Shown here: one piece after another, positions 47,301 through 59,100 of the stretch | How positions within the stretch are numbered: the first letter of the stretch is position 1 | How the letters are laid out: every line of letters starts with the position of its first letter | Assembly: GCF_037975245.1 (NCBI RefSeq) | Contig: NC_092566.1 | Location: 1,860,001 to 1,924,000, forward strand | From: Apostichopus japonicus | Taxonomy: Eukaryota > Echinodermata > Holothuroidea > Aspidochirotida > Stichopodidae | DNA length: 64,000 nucleotides | Reading direction: 5' to 3' | Notes under the pieces: generated by a model | Databases searched by the model: none | Told to the model about the DNA's origin: nothing | Seen by the model: only the letters and a program-made list of their open reading frames with translations | Made by a program: the position numbers and the translations under genes

Positions 47301-50300
47301 ATCATCACTACTGCTGCTCTCATCTTTCTTGGCTGCTACTGGTTTCTTGGCTGCGACTGGTGTTGCAGCTTTAACAGGGGTCGGTTTCTTTGCGGCTGGT
47401 TTCTCATCTTCACTATCCGATGAATCATCACTACTGCTGCTCTCATCTTTCTTGGCTGCTACTGGTTTCTTGGCTGCGACCGGTGTTGCAGCTTTAACAG
47501 GGGTCGGTTTCTTTGCGGCTGGTTTCTCATCTTCACTATCCGATGAATCATCACTACTGCTGCTCTCATCTTTCTTGGCTGCTACTGGTTTTTTGGCTGC
47601 GACCGGTGTTGCAGCTTTTACAGGGGTCGGTTTCTTTGCGGCTGGTTTCTCATCTTCACTATCCGATGAATCATCACTACTGCTGCTCTCATCTTTCTTG
47701 GCTGCTACTGGTTTTTTGGCTGCGACCGGTGTTGCAGCTTTAACAGGGGTTGGTTTCTTTGCGGCTGGTTTCTCATCTTCACTATCCGATGAATCATCAC
47801 TACTGCTGCTCTCATCTTTCTTGGCTGCTACTGGTTTTTTGGCTGCAACTAGTGTTGCAGCTTTAACAGGGGTTGGTTTCTTTGCGGCTGGTTTCTCATC
47901 TTCACTATCTGATGAATCATCACTACTGCTGCTCTCATCTTTCTTGGCTGCTACTGGTTTTTTGGCTGCAACTGGTGTTGCAGCTTTAACAGGGGTTGGT
48001 TTCTTTGCGGCTGGTTTCTCATCTTCACTATCTGATGAATCATCACTACTGCTGCTCTCATCTTTCTTGGCTGCTACTGGTTTCTTGGCTGAGACTGGTG
48101 TTGCAGCTTTAACAGGGGCTGGTTTCTTTGCGGCTGGTTTCTCATCTTCACTATCTGATGAATCATCACTACTGCTGCTCTCATCTTTCTTGGCTGCTAC
48201 TGGTTTCTTGGCTGAGACTGGTGTTGCAGCTTTAACAGGGGTTGGTTTCTTTGCGGCTGGTTTCTCATCTTCACTATCCGATGAATCATCACTACTGCTG
48301 CTCTCATCTTTCTTGGCTGCTACTGGTTTCTTGGCTGCGACTGGTGTTGCAGCTTTAACAGGGGCTGGTTTCTTTGCGGCTGGTTTCTCATCTTCACTAT
48401 CTGATGAATCATCACTACTGCTGCTCTCATCTTTCTTGGCTGCTACTGGTTTCTTGGCTGAGACCGGTGTTGCAGCTTTAACAGGGGCTGGTTTCTTTGC
48501 GGCTGGTTTCTCATCTTCACTATCTGATGAATCATCACTACTGCTGCTCTCATCTTTCTTGGCTGCTACTGGTTTCTTGGCTGAGACCGGTGTTGCAGCT
48601 TTAACAGGGGCTGGTTTCTTTGCGGCTGGTTTCTCATCTTCACTATCTGATGAATCATCACTACTGCTGCTCTCATCTTTCTTGGCTGCTACTGGTTTTT
48701 TGGCTGCGACCGGTGTAGCAGCTTTAACAGGGGCTGGTTTCTTTGCGGCTGGTTTCTCATCTTCACTATCTGATGAATCATCACTACTGCTGCTCTCATC
48801 TTTCTTGGCTGCTACTGGTTTTTTGGCTGCGACCGGTGTAGCAGCTTTAACAGGGGCTGGTTTCTTTGCGGCTGGTTTCTCATCTTCACTATCTGATGAA
48901 TCATCACTACTGCTGCTCTCATCTTTCTTGGCTGCTACTGGTTTTTTGGCTGCGACCGGTGTTGCAGCTTTTACAGGGGTTGGTTTCTTTGCGGCTGGTT
49001 TCTCATCTTCACTATCTGATGAATCATCACTACTGCTACTCTCATCTTTCTTGGCTGCTACTGGTTTTTTGACTGCGACCGGTGTTGCAGCTTTAACAGG
49101 GGCTGGTTTCTTTGTGGCTGGTTTGTCATCTTCACTATCTGATGAATCATCACTACTGCTGCTCTCATCTTTCTTGGTTGCTACTGGTTTTTTGGCTGCG
49201 ACCGGTGTTGCAGCTTTAACAGGGGTTGGTTTCTTTGTGGCTGGTTTCTCATCTTCACTATCCGATGAATCATCACTACTGCTGCTCTCATCTTTCTTGG
49301 CTGCTACTGGTTTCTTGGCTGAGACTGGTGTTGCAGCTTTAACAGGGGCTGGTTTCTTTGTGGCTGGTTTCTCATCTTCACTATCCGATGAATCATCACT
49401 ACTGCTGCTCTCATCTTTCTTGGCTGCTACTGGTTTCTTGGCTGAGACTGGTGTTGCAGCTTTTACAGGGGTTGGTTTCTTTGCAGCTGGTTTCTCATCT
49501 TCACTATCTGATGAATCATCACTACTGCTGCTCTCATCTTTCTTGGCTGCTACTGGCTTTTTGGCTGCGACTGGTGTTGCAGCTTTAACAGGGGTTGGTT
49601 TCTTTGCGGCTGGTTTCTCATCTTCACTATCTGATGAATCATCACTACTGCTGCTCTCATCTTTCTTGGCTGCTACTGGTTTCTTGGCTGAGACTGGTGT
49701 TGCAGCTTTAACAGGGGTTGGTTTCTTTGCGGCTGGTTTCTCATCTTCACTATCTGATGAATCATCACTACTGCTACTCTCATCTTTCTTTGCGGTGACT
49801 GGTGTTGCAGCTTTTGCTGACAATGTGACCTGTTTTTTCATGGGTGGCTTCCCCGTTTTATTTGAAGGTGTTGCATCATCACTGGAGTCAGAATCATCCG
49901 ATGAGCTTGATTCTTTTTTTCTCTTCCCTACCATTACTTGTTTCTTCACAGCTTTTTCATTTTCACTTTCTGAGCTCTCTTCATCAGAGGATTCTCCATC
50001 ACTTTTCTTAATTTTCTTGGTATTCTGCTGCTCATTTAAAGCAGAGCCTTTTCGCTTTTGCCCTTGGTTTGGCTTTTGCCATCTCTTGAAAATACTTCCA
50101 AGGCCTGTGCCAGGTTTAGCACCATCATTCTTCTGTAATGAGAGAAGAGAATAATATGATTGAATGAAAAGGTAATTTGGAATTACTTGCTGAACTGGAA
50201 CATTGTCCATTTCTTCATCACATGGTTGCCTGAATGAGAATCCCAACAGCCTAATTTCTCAGTTTTCCAAACAGTATAAGCTCTGTCGTATAGCACTGTT

Positions 50301-51253
50301 CAAAAAGTCAAATGCTACTTGACAATTTTTATGGCAGAGAATTAATGATATTTAATGTGTACAGCAATTAGTAACACTTGGTACATTGCACAGATTCACA
50401 TAGGATTTATCTTATTTCCAAATTAGGCCTAACATTAGTTTAAGGTAGGCTATGTATTTCCCACACATATGCCCTGCATAATTTTGATTTCGCCACACAA
50501 GCATACAATCACAAGTGATCAATTTTAAGGCTCTAATTAAGAATCAGTGCACGGGAGTGCACCTAATACTAATGCATTGTTTACATGTGACAGTGACAAG
50601 CATTAGGGTCACAAGCAGGCCTCGACAATAGGGTCGCCAACTCACCATTGGCGAGTAGAATTTTAGCTTTGGCAAATAGAAAATGCACCACGCTCGACAT
50701 TAAATGTATTCAGTAGCTTTACTTATGCTATCCTAGCCCACTGTAGCCTTGTAGTACTTCATAGTTGTAGGACCTACTGTACAGTAGGCTGGGGTAAATT
50801 TAACTAGTGTGACCGAGTGCTTAATTTCCATCTGCAACAAAGGGCAAGATCTTCAACAATCCTCAATTTATACATTCATAATAATATCTTTGTGAAAGGC
50901 AGGGGGATTTCTCATCATAGCAACATGACCATCCAGATTTGGTATGCCAGTGAAGGCTGTACCTCCTCAGCACCATGCAGTTACACACCATGCAGTTACA
51001 ATAGTGTACACAATCCTACATTTAACTATGGATCCACGTGCATTATTATACTGCCCCTATCGTTGGTACTAGATTTGCTACATAGTGTTGCGCAAGACGA
51101 AACGCGACAGAAAATTTAGGCGATAAATTCAACATCCTTCACACTTACCAGTCCACTTTCCTCTTGAAACACTTCAACTGTTTTGGAATACTTGTTTTCT
51201 TTTAGAAACTTCATAAATGAGGGAATTAAGTTGGTAAATTTTGATGAATCCAT
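44319..51253 (-). CDS. NOLC1: Nucleolar phosphoprotein NOLC1 (Nopp140), four coding exons
   Basis: Minus-strand exons in order: 51253-51149, 50132-46545, 45627-45535, 44483-44319. All are in phase 0, giving 1316 residues (human NOLC1 has 699). Exon 1 encodes a LisH-type dimerisation segment. Exon 2 begins with a Lys-rich region, then about 25 copies of a 41-residue acidic/basic repeat. Exon 3 (NEPFRRVREED, NNSFEAK) and exon 4 (GSWGERANQD, FRHEKTKKKRGSY, VNSIKFDS) form the highly conserved SRP40 C-terminal domain that identifies the family. The protein shuttles between nucleolus and Cajal bodies, is heavily phosphorylated by casein kinase 2, and chaperones box C/D and H/ACA snoRNPs and Pol I transcription. 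DDSSDSEDE in each repeat offers many CK2 sites. The length is nearly double the usual because of repeat expansion. It is transcribed divergently from ATAD1. Confidence 0.95.
44596..44912. mobile_element. Shorter relative of the 19431-20362 MITE family (317 bp)
   Basis: CAGGGGCGTAGCCA at the left pairs with TGGCTACACCCCTG at the right (one mismatch). Internal sequence including CACCATTGGTTGGCGCG matches the element in KAT8 intron 9. I could not find a matching target duplication, so it is either old or internally rearranged. It lies in NOLC1 intron 3, about 110 bp from the last exon. Confidence 0.65.
46675..49795 (-). repeat. Coding minisatellite: about 25 copies of a 123-bp unit in NOLC1
   Basis: Each unit encodes 41 residues: an acidic serine tract (DESSSSDDSSDSEDEKP) followed by a basic Ala/Pro/Lys linker. 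Copies are nearly identical. Variation is concentrated at a few positions (Thr/Ala in KKPxPVK, Ser/Ala in PVxAKK, Ala/Thr in KPAxKK), and the last copy is degenerate (DSSDGEDEKPKP). All copies keep frame. The complementary strand is also free of stops for about 3.5 kb because a 123-bp in-frame unit lacks stops in that frame too. Confidence 0.95.
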
Positions 51254-53113
51254 GGTTGTCCAGAAATTCCAGCGTGGGCTGCTTAGTAGTTGTTCACACT
51301 AATGTCAGCCAATGGTAATGAAATGAAGTATACAAGCAGTCCGCTACGCAGGCTTTTCAGTTTTCGTTCTCACTCACCCCCACAGTACGTGTCGTGAAAA
51401 TGGTATTGACACTATTGCCCTACAACGAGTATACTGTAGCCTTCAAAGCGAAAGTGCTGGTCGACAGTGAGATTGCACCGGTAAACAGCGAGGGGAAATT
51501 CGAATGTAAATGCAGTGAAGATTCATAGACTAGAAGATTTTACAGGACTTCATCCATCTAAGTTTCGATCACGTTAGTAATAGATCAATTTTCAACACAA
51601 GCTCAGGTTTATGTTACTAGTAGTACTTCAGTTTTGTATGAACATTTTTTTTTCTCGAACGACTTTGTGTAATTCTATGCCCTCCCAACGTTGGCCACAC
51701 AGTGTCAGTGGGATTAGGCTTAAACTTAGGCCTTACCTAGGCTACAATTATAAATAATATTATTAAATTACTGAAGTACTGTGCTGCCAACGTTGGGAGC
51801 ATCCGTGTGCCTAACATCGTAATGATAATCAAAACTTAGCTTTAACCTTACCCCAGGCAATGTTGAGTGCTAACTTGTCTTGGGCCTTGTCTAACAGTAA
51901 CACATATTATTTATTTAGGCATTACTAGGCCTAGTCACTCACATTACAGTAAGTAGGATTAATGGTTGGTACAAAAAGGCATTGTACATAGCCTACTTTA
52001 GCCTAATGTTACTAGCCTTGTTATTAATTACTTATTTCAAGCTTATCTGAACAGTAAACATATTACAGCTAGGCTCTATCAATATATCCATTAGAAGTAC
52101 TTATGAACAAACCTTGCCACCCTTAACAGTGAATAATATCTGAAATGACACTCTTAAAATTGATAATTAGCAGTAGCCTAGAACGGGTACCGTTGTTTTC
52201 CGCACACGTTACTTTCCGCTGAAACAAAACGGTGTTTTCCGCAAACAAATTTGTCAGCGGAAAACAACTTTTTTTTCAGCGGAAAGTACCGTTTCTTTTT
52301 GGGAGGAACAGAATGACTTACTGAAATTATTAGGCACATGGAAGGATTTAGGAAGATGGATAAGATAGGATTTGACTGTAACAGGATGAAATGTAGCTTC
52401 GAGACTAGATTTAGGATAGCTAAGGTTGTACTTGTAGCTTAGGCTGTAAGCACAAGTTTAATTTTAGTTAAACAGCGCGACCCTTTTGGGTTGTAGTTTT
52501 CGACATGCCTTACTTATACAGCCATTTTATTTCCAGCGAAAATCAAAGATACCGCCTTTTACACCTTTTTTTTAAACCATCATTACGCGGGCCGAATTTT
52601 TAATACTTAATTAGATACTCAATCCTTCATAACGCGGGCGTCCCTTTGCCCTAGTATTATATGCTTCTTTAATAATTCGTAATTACAAACACCCCAAGCC
52701 TCCTCTAAATTATACGCAGCTTAACTTTTCTGACATGAACTCAGTCTAACCATCCTTGATCGACGTTCTTTGATACTTTCTCATGTTATTTTAATCATCC
52801 TGCCTGAATTTGGTATCTCAAAATTGCGGAAAAATATAGTGTTCAGGTAAGTGAAAAAATAGGTGTTTTCCGCAGAAGAATTTTTTCAGCGGAAAGTAAC
52901 GTATGCGGAAAACAACTGAAACCGCCTAGAACAGCCCTGGCTTTTACTTTAAGATTATGTAGATCTATATTAATTTTAGTTTCAGTGATTGCAAAGAGAA
53001 TAAGGATCAATAGGCCTAGTTTAGATATGAGGAGTGTATTGAACAACATTTATCTGACTTATGATTTTCCAATGTACTATGAAATGTAACATTTTGGTAT
53101 CTTCAGTTTCAGG
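51254..53113. other. Divergent spacer between NOLC1 and ATAD1
   Basis: Both genes probably start from this 1.86-kb region. A CCAAT box (51309-51313 on plus; ATTGG for NOLC1) lies 56 bp upstream of the NOLC1 ATG. An imperfect inverted repeat around CTCCCAACGTTGGC occurs at about 51684-51697 and 51786-51799. A 739-bp TIR element occupies 52185-52923. A TTTCAG sits directly before the ATAD1 start, so ATAD1 may have an upstream untranslated exon. Confidence 0.55.
52185..52923. mobile_element. Non-autonomous TIR element (739 bp) with 9-bp TSD, MULE-like
   Basis: About 40-bp terminal inverted repeats: the core GTTGTTTTCCGCAYACGTTA followed by CTTTCCGCTGAAA is shared by both ends, with divergence in the outermost 7 bp (GGGTACC versus GGTTTCA). 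The perfect 9-bp duplication GCCTAGAAC flanks it at 52176-52184 and 52924-52932. Further internal copies of TTTTCCGC/GCGGAAA motifs lie just inside the left end. No transposase frame. A 9-bp duplication with long TIRs suggests Mutator-like; this is inference. Confidence 0.8.
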
Positions 53114-56100
53114 ATGTCTGATAACGTTTCAAGGTTCAATGGTCTAAGCCACTGGTTCAAAGACCACAAGGATATCTTCGATCTTGCCTTCAGATTGGGA
53201 CTAGTGGGAGTTGTGACATACTTTGGAGTCAAATGGCTAGCAGAAGCTCTAGATCCCACCCAAAAACAGAAAAAAGAAGCCAAAAAGCAGGTACTGAGGT
53301 TGCCAGTTTGAATAGATAGGTTGTTAACTGCTAGTTTATGATTGGTAGGTGGCCCGTGTACTAGCGTTGTGCAGTAGTGCAAATTTCATACAACCTGTAG
53401 TGTTGCAACATGAATCCCAGTATCGTCAACCTACTACCTGGAATTTCCTCAACATTTCATCTATGGTTCAAAGCACTGAGTTACGAGACAGTCAATGTCA
53501 TACATTCAATGGCATAGCCTAGGCCATGTACATACTCTTACACGCACAGATATAAAAACCAACATCCAAAATAACATGCTATATTAGGGCCTTTGTTTTT
53601 TAACATACACTTTCAAAAAGAAAAGCACAAACCTTGTATAAAAGCATCCCACACCATCCTTCATTTCATACTCGACATACAATATTAAATTAACATGTTC
53701 GCACATGGATAAAACCAATAAGTCGTACACAAACAGAAATAGGGGATTCCCCGCTATTCCATGATATTGGAATAGGGCAACCCTTCAAGTTCAACAATTC
53801 ACAATTAAAAGTTTTCAACTATCAAGAAGTCACAACGTGTTTGGAACTTCAGACAAGAATAATGTAACATAGGGGCTATTTAAATACAGGATTATAAACT
53901 ATATACATGAGAATAGTACAGAATTATTCATATCGTTAATCGGCTGTTGTTTTCTCCAGAAAAAAAAGTACATTATCCATCTTTCGTACAAAAAGTTCTT
54001 AATAATTGTAAAGTAGCCAAAGATAACTATATATACAGTAAATAACATCGTGGAACCCTCCGCAATAATAAACGAATCCATTGTATTACAGCATCAAATC
54101 TCAAGTACCGTACTGCACTGTGTGTACCAGTACCATACAGGCTATAATAATAAGCTATACTCATTGCGGTTTTGGCTCAAAATTTATTAAATCGTTATAA
54201 TTATTATATCAAAATGAGGTGAAATACATATGGTAAGATTTTATACATGAGGACCTTCAGAATCATGGCTGAAGGAAGAATAAAATATAACAAAAATTTC
54301 AGAATAACTTTGAGGTCCCACAACATGCTGAGCTCAAGTAACGTTAGATATTTGGTGAAGCCTAGGTTCAAATTACTACGTGAAAAGTTGATTCCTTAAT
54401 ATATACAGTAGGTCTAGGCCAGTATGTAAATTGATCAGCATAAATTCAAACTAAGAACACAGACACCAGAAATAACGTGTTTTCTTTACTTATTTCAAAT
54501 AGTAACAAGTAGATATTTTTATTATGTCTGGGATTCCTGGGAATGATACCAAAATGAATGTTATAACGGGTTGTTTTCCCACTCCGGGTAGTATTTACAC
54601 ATTGCACTATGATCGGGACTAGTCAATACCAGGATCGGGAAACCAGGATTCACTTGACTATCAATATCTCGCACAACACTAACATGTACTGTAGTTTGCT
54701 ATCTGGATAAATCTTCAAGGGGCTATTTAGCATATATAGCAGGGACTATACATGATCATTTGTAGGTTTTAAGGGAAGAATAATGAGTGGAAGAATGCTA
54801 AACAGGGCATTGAAACTTTTTGTATTCTTACAGAGTACATCATAGAACATTATATTTAGAGACGTTTAGCTGTGTTTCATGAATGTTCTGCTTTCTGCAC
54901 ATATCGGATGTATGATGGAACATTGTTTTAAAGCTACTGTGCTGTACTTGAGTACCAGTTTCTTAGTAGGAAAGCTTAGTGTGTTTGAATGAAGAAATAG
55001 TTACAGATAAAATCATAGACAAAATAATTCACATCAGACATTTTGCAGTAGGATCAGTGCAAAGGAATGAATCTTCTTCTTTGTAATGAGTATTGAAGAG
55101 AGCAAAGGAAATGTCTGGCTAGAATGGGATTCCAACCAGTGGCCCCTGAGTTACAAGCCCAGTGCTCTACTTACTGAGCTATCCAGCCCTTAGTTGGTGG
55201 TGATCCCTGTATAGCCGTATCTTTGCTGGGGGTGCCTGTCAGAAACCACAGTACCTTGTATACCATTTAACCAGGGTTCAAGCCCTAGTTTCATTCAATA
55301 CGACCGAGAGAGCAGCATGAATAGCCACCAACTAAGGGTTAGATAGCTTAGTTGGCAGAGTTCGATTGTAAGTCAGAGGTCACCGGTTCAAATCCTGCTC
55401 TGCTCTTTTCGCTTGTCCAAAGTTTCCCAGTCAGTTTGCCAGTTATTGATGTACTTATATTTGTAAGAGCATTGGTCTTGCTCTCGTATCTTTACCAGTG
55501 CAAGACAATTTCCAAAATACTCATAAGAAATTGGGAATTTCAAGTACAAGTAAAAATAAAAGGGGGTTAGTACAATCATGGGCAACTATGCTAGAATACG
55601 ATTCAGATCCATTGCAAGTAGGCTTTACGTAAACAAAGAAAGGAATTTTATATTCGGATCATGATTTCATACAACGACTTGGTAATTTTTTTATCTTCAA
55701 CAGGCAGAAGATTTGATGAGAAAGATTGGGGTTAGCCCGACAGTCAAGCTGTCCGAATATGAGTTGTCCATTGCATCTCAGCTCATCGTTCCATCATCTC
55801 TGGATGTGACTTGGGATGATATTGGTGGTTTGACTGACGTCTGTCAGGAAATTCGAGACACTGTTATTTATCCCCTGAAAAACAGAGAGCTCTACAGAAA
55901 TTCGGACCTTATTGGACCACCAAAAGGTATGTTTAAGGCAGTTGGATTTGTTTTCCAATTTACAGTCCCTTGCCGTGCATATAAGTAGAATTTTGTTTTT
56001 ATTCCTTATATATTACAAGAATACACTCTCTAAATATCTTGTAAACTCAGTTAAAGTCCTAAAGTACAGCCTGGTCGAATCTCATACTTGGTATGAAGGT

Positions 56101-59100
56101 TCCCTTTAGAAGGAATATCTTCCCTGTTGATATTTATGAAAATCAAAGGTCGCTTGAGGTCACTATTGTACTAATCTACATACAGGGGTAGACATCATCC
56201 CACTGTTGGCTAACTCTTGATTAATATAAAGGTCTAACATCAGTCATCTTTAGTGATGCTGACATCATGAGATTTATCTGACATGATTATTCCAGTTTTT
56301 AGATATACTATAAAACTGGAGTTTCTGAAAAATCACTTACAGACTAATAACGTCAAGCTCAGAAAACTTGATATCGGAGGGATATCACAATGCAAAGCTT
56401 TGTCTAGATCCTTTGCCCTCCAGTCATGGAAGTTGAAAGGTATATGAATAAATTAATGCAATACCACATTGATCTTATTAATGTTATCTTCTATCTTCTC
56501 ATGCAGGAGTCCTACTGTATGGTCCACCAGGTTGTGGTAAGACTATGCTGGCCAAAGCCATAGCAACAGATGCTGGTTGCAGATTTATCAACTTACAAGC
56601 CTCTGGCCTGACAGACAAATGGTACGGAGAATCCCAAAAGCTAGCCTCCGCTGTATTTTCTCTGGTATGTATCTTGTATTTCATGCAAAGAAAAAGTTTG
56701 GCATTTTACCAATTCAACTTTCTCCAGTGCAGTGCATATCACCCCATTCAAAATATGCAGATGTTGTTGAATATTCAGTTAATCCCCAAATCTCCTTCAA
56801 AAATACTTTACATAACTGACATTTCTGTTTTGCCTTTTCACCTGATAATAGCTTATTTAGCTCCCAACCTACCAATGCTGAAGGCGTGAAAATGCTTGTC
56901 CATGCCCTTATACATGAGGGTTAACGTCAATATTTGGATGAAATAAGACTTAAAGGATGTGAAGACTCGCGCAAAAAGAAACGTCTAATGCCGGTAATTT
57001 GACCTAGTTTCAAATGAGGTGTAACAGAAGTGTTAGACACCACCATCGATCCCAGAAAATACACACACAGCTTGCTACCGTCGGTAATTAGACATACTAG
57101 TGTACAGTCAGTACATACAGCCACGATCAATACCCACAACACAGTATACAAACGATACAGCGATGGACATCTCAGGTCCAGCTAAAGATAGCAATTAAGG
57201 TGTCACGTTTCATGACTGTCTGCATTTTGTAGTGACACGAACAAAACGTCACTTGCAAGCAACAGAAAGTTAACTTTTGCAGATGGCCGCGCGCGGTTTG
57301 GGACAAGTCTTCAATGCCTTTAACCAAAAAAATCATATTTGTTTAAGAACTTCGCAATGTCTCTTTTTTTAAACAGGCAAAGAAGCTCCATCCAACGATA
57401 ATCTTTATTGATGAGATTGATTCCTTCTTGAGATCTCGAGGTTCCTCAGATCATGAAGCTACAGCTATGATGAAAGCTCAGTTTATGACTCTTTGGGATG
57501 GACTAATATCAGACAAAGATACTCAGGTAAGCAGGATTCGCTAACCGTCAAAGACACCATTAACCGCAAAGTACCCCGAGCATCACCTTTCAAGATTTAT
57601 TAGCTAGAAGATAAAGTTTCATTACCATATTGCACTTAATAGTAATATTTTTGAACATTACTTGGCAAAGTATTTATATCGTTCAAAAGGGCTGATGAAC
57701 TGGTCAGTTGTCTCAATAGTTTATGCCCAAAACCCTCAGTGGTGGTTGTGACACATTGCACAGTAGGCCAGCCTATATATATATGTATACATCTGCTATC
57801 AAAGCATGGTATGTCAATGCTAATGATGGAATATTTTTGGCCAAGTAAAAAACTTTGTTTCATTGGTTGTGCCATATACTGCAAAATGCTGTTTGGTAAT
57901 AGTTACCATTTATCTTTGCATTTTCTTGGTATTAAGCTGATATTGAGATCAGCCATTATTGAGATGTAACGTTAAATTAAGTCTAACGTTATTCAAGGAT
58001 AGGCCATCGTTTGGATTATCTCAGGTTTCCTGTGATGTTGGCTTGTCTTGGTTTGTCTTTTGTATAGTTTAAATTTGTATGCAAATTATTGAACATTAGT
58101 ATGTTAAAGAAATGGTGTTACTTTAATTGATCTCAGGACTTTTTGTTGCTGTTAAAATTCTTTATTTAGGAGGATTCTTGTAGATGGTGTTGTAATAGTT
58201 TTACAAAAATTGTTTTCTGATGGCTCAGTTTACACTAATTCTATTTCCAGATAATGGTGATGGGTGCTACCAACAGACCACAAGATGTAGATGCAGCTAT
58301 TCTGAGAAGAATGCCAACAACATTCCATATACCTAAGCCAGTAAGTTACAAAACACAAGATCTCTAACAACAATTTCCAAATTGGTGTTATTCTTTCCAA
58401 AATTTTATGTACTCGGAATTATTAGAGTATGAATTTTGTCTATTTTAGACCCTGGGCTAACCAAACCTTGGAAGGTATATTCACAAAAGGAGACTTTGAG
58501 CAAACACTTAGTATAGAAAGACAAAGACCTGGTCACATGATAATCAACGCTAAAAGGATCTTCTTAATCAACACTTCTTAATCATTAACTTTGTCTGGTT
58601 ATAAAACTTTGATGTTAGTTGACAAAGATCCTCTGAAAGTTTTTGTTAAGTTCAATCAATGTATTGGTCATAATTCTTAAATGTAGCATTTTGAAGTTTG
58701 CATTCGTCATGAGTAAGGGCATTCATAAATCGCGAAATGCAAATTGCTTTAACTTTGATTCTTCTCAAAATGAAGTAATTGAAAATATTAATTAAATGTC
58801 TTCCATATCTTTGACGATAATGTTCTTGTTTTTATTTTGTTACAGAATGAAGCACAGAGGAACAGTATTTTGTGTCTGCTCATGAAGAAAGAAAAGGTGC
58901 AAATTGTTTAAGAATTTTAATTTCTAACTCCAATAGTTTTTTTCAGTGTTAGTAACAGTACACGTAGTATTTTGTAATCAGTTTCCTTACTTGGACTCTG
59001 TTTTTGTGCCAGTACCCTGAACTCAAAGGGAGCAAAAAATAATGCTTTTTATACTCATTCTTCAATGGCACATTACATTCTTTTATTTAAATCAAATTTT

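Noticed and set aside
46615-50154. 1179-codon plus-strand open frame antisense to NOLC1
   Set aside because: It is the mirror of the in-frame 123-bp NOLC1 repeat: a stop-free unit repeated in frame stays stop-free. It has no splice context, no family resemblance, and NOLC1 on the other strand is unambiguous.
49700-50246. Taking the long NOLC1 exon to start at the upstream in-frame ATG (50246)
   Set aside because: Bases 50133-50246 read as intron; the acceptor ending at 50133 joins in phase to the LisH exon at 51149-51253.
51684-51799. Inverted repeat around CCAACGTTGG as a transposon
   Set aside because: The arms are short and imperfect, and no flanking duplication was found; noted only as part of the divergent spacer.
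55117-55188. Functional tRNA-Thr gene
   Set aside because: T stem has two mismatches and the T loop lacks the invariant C of TTCGA; the inverted partner and intronic location fit a tRNA-derived repeat.
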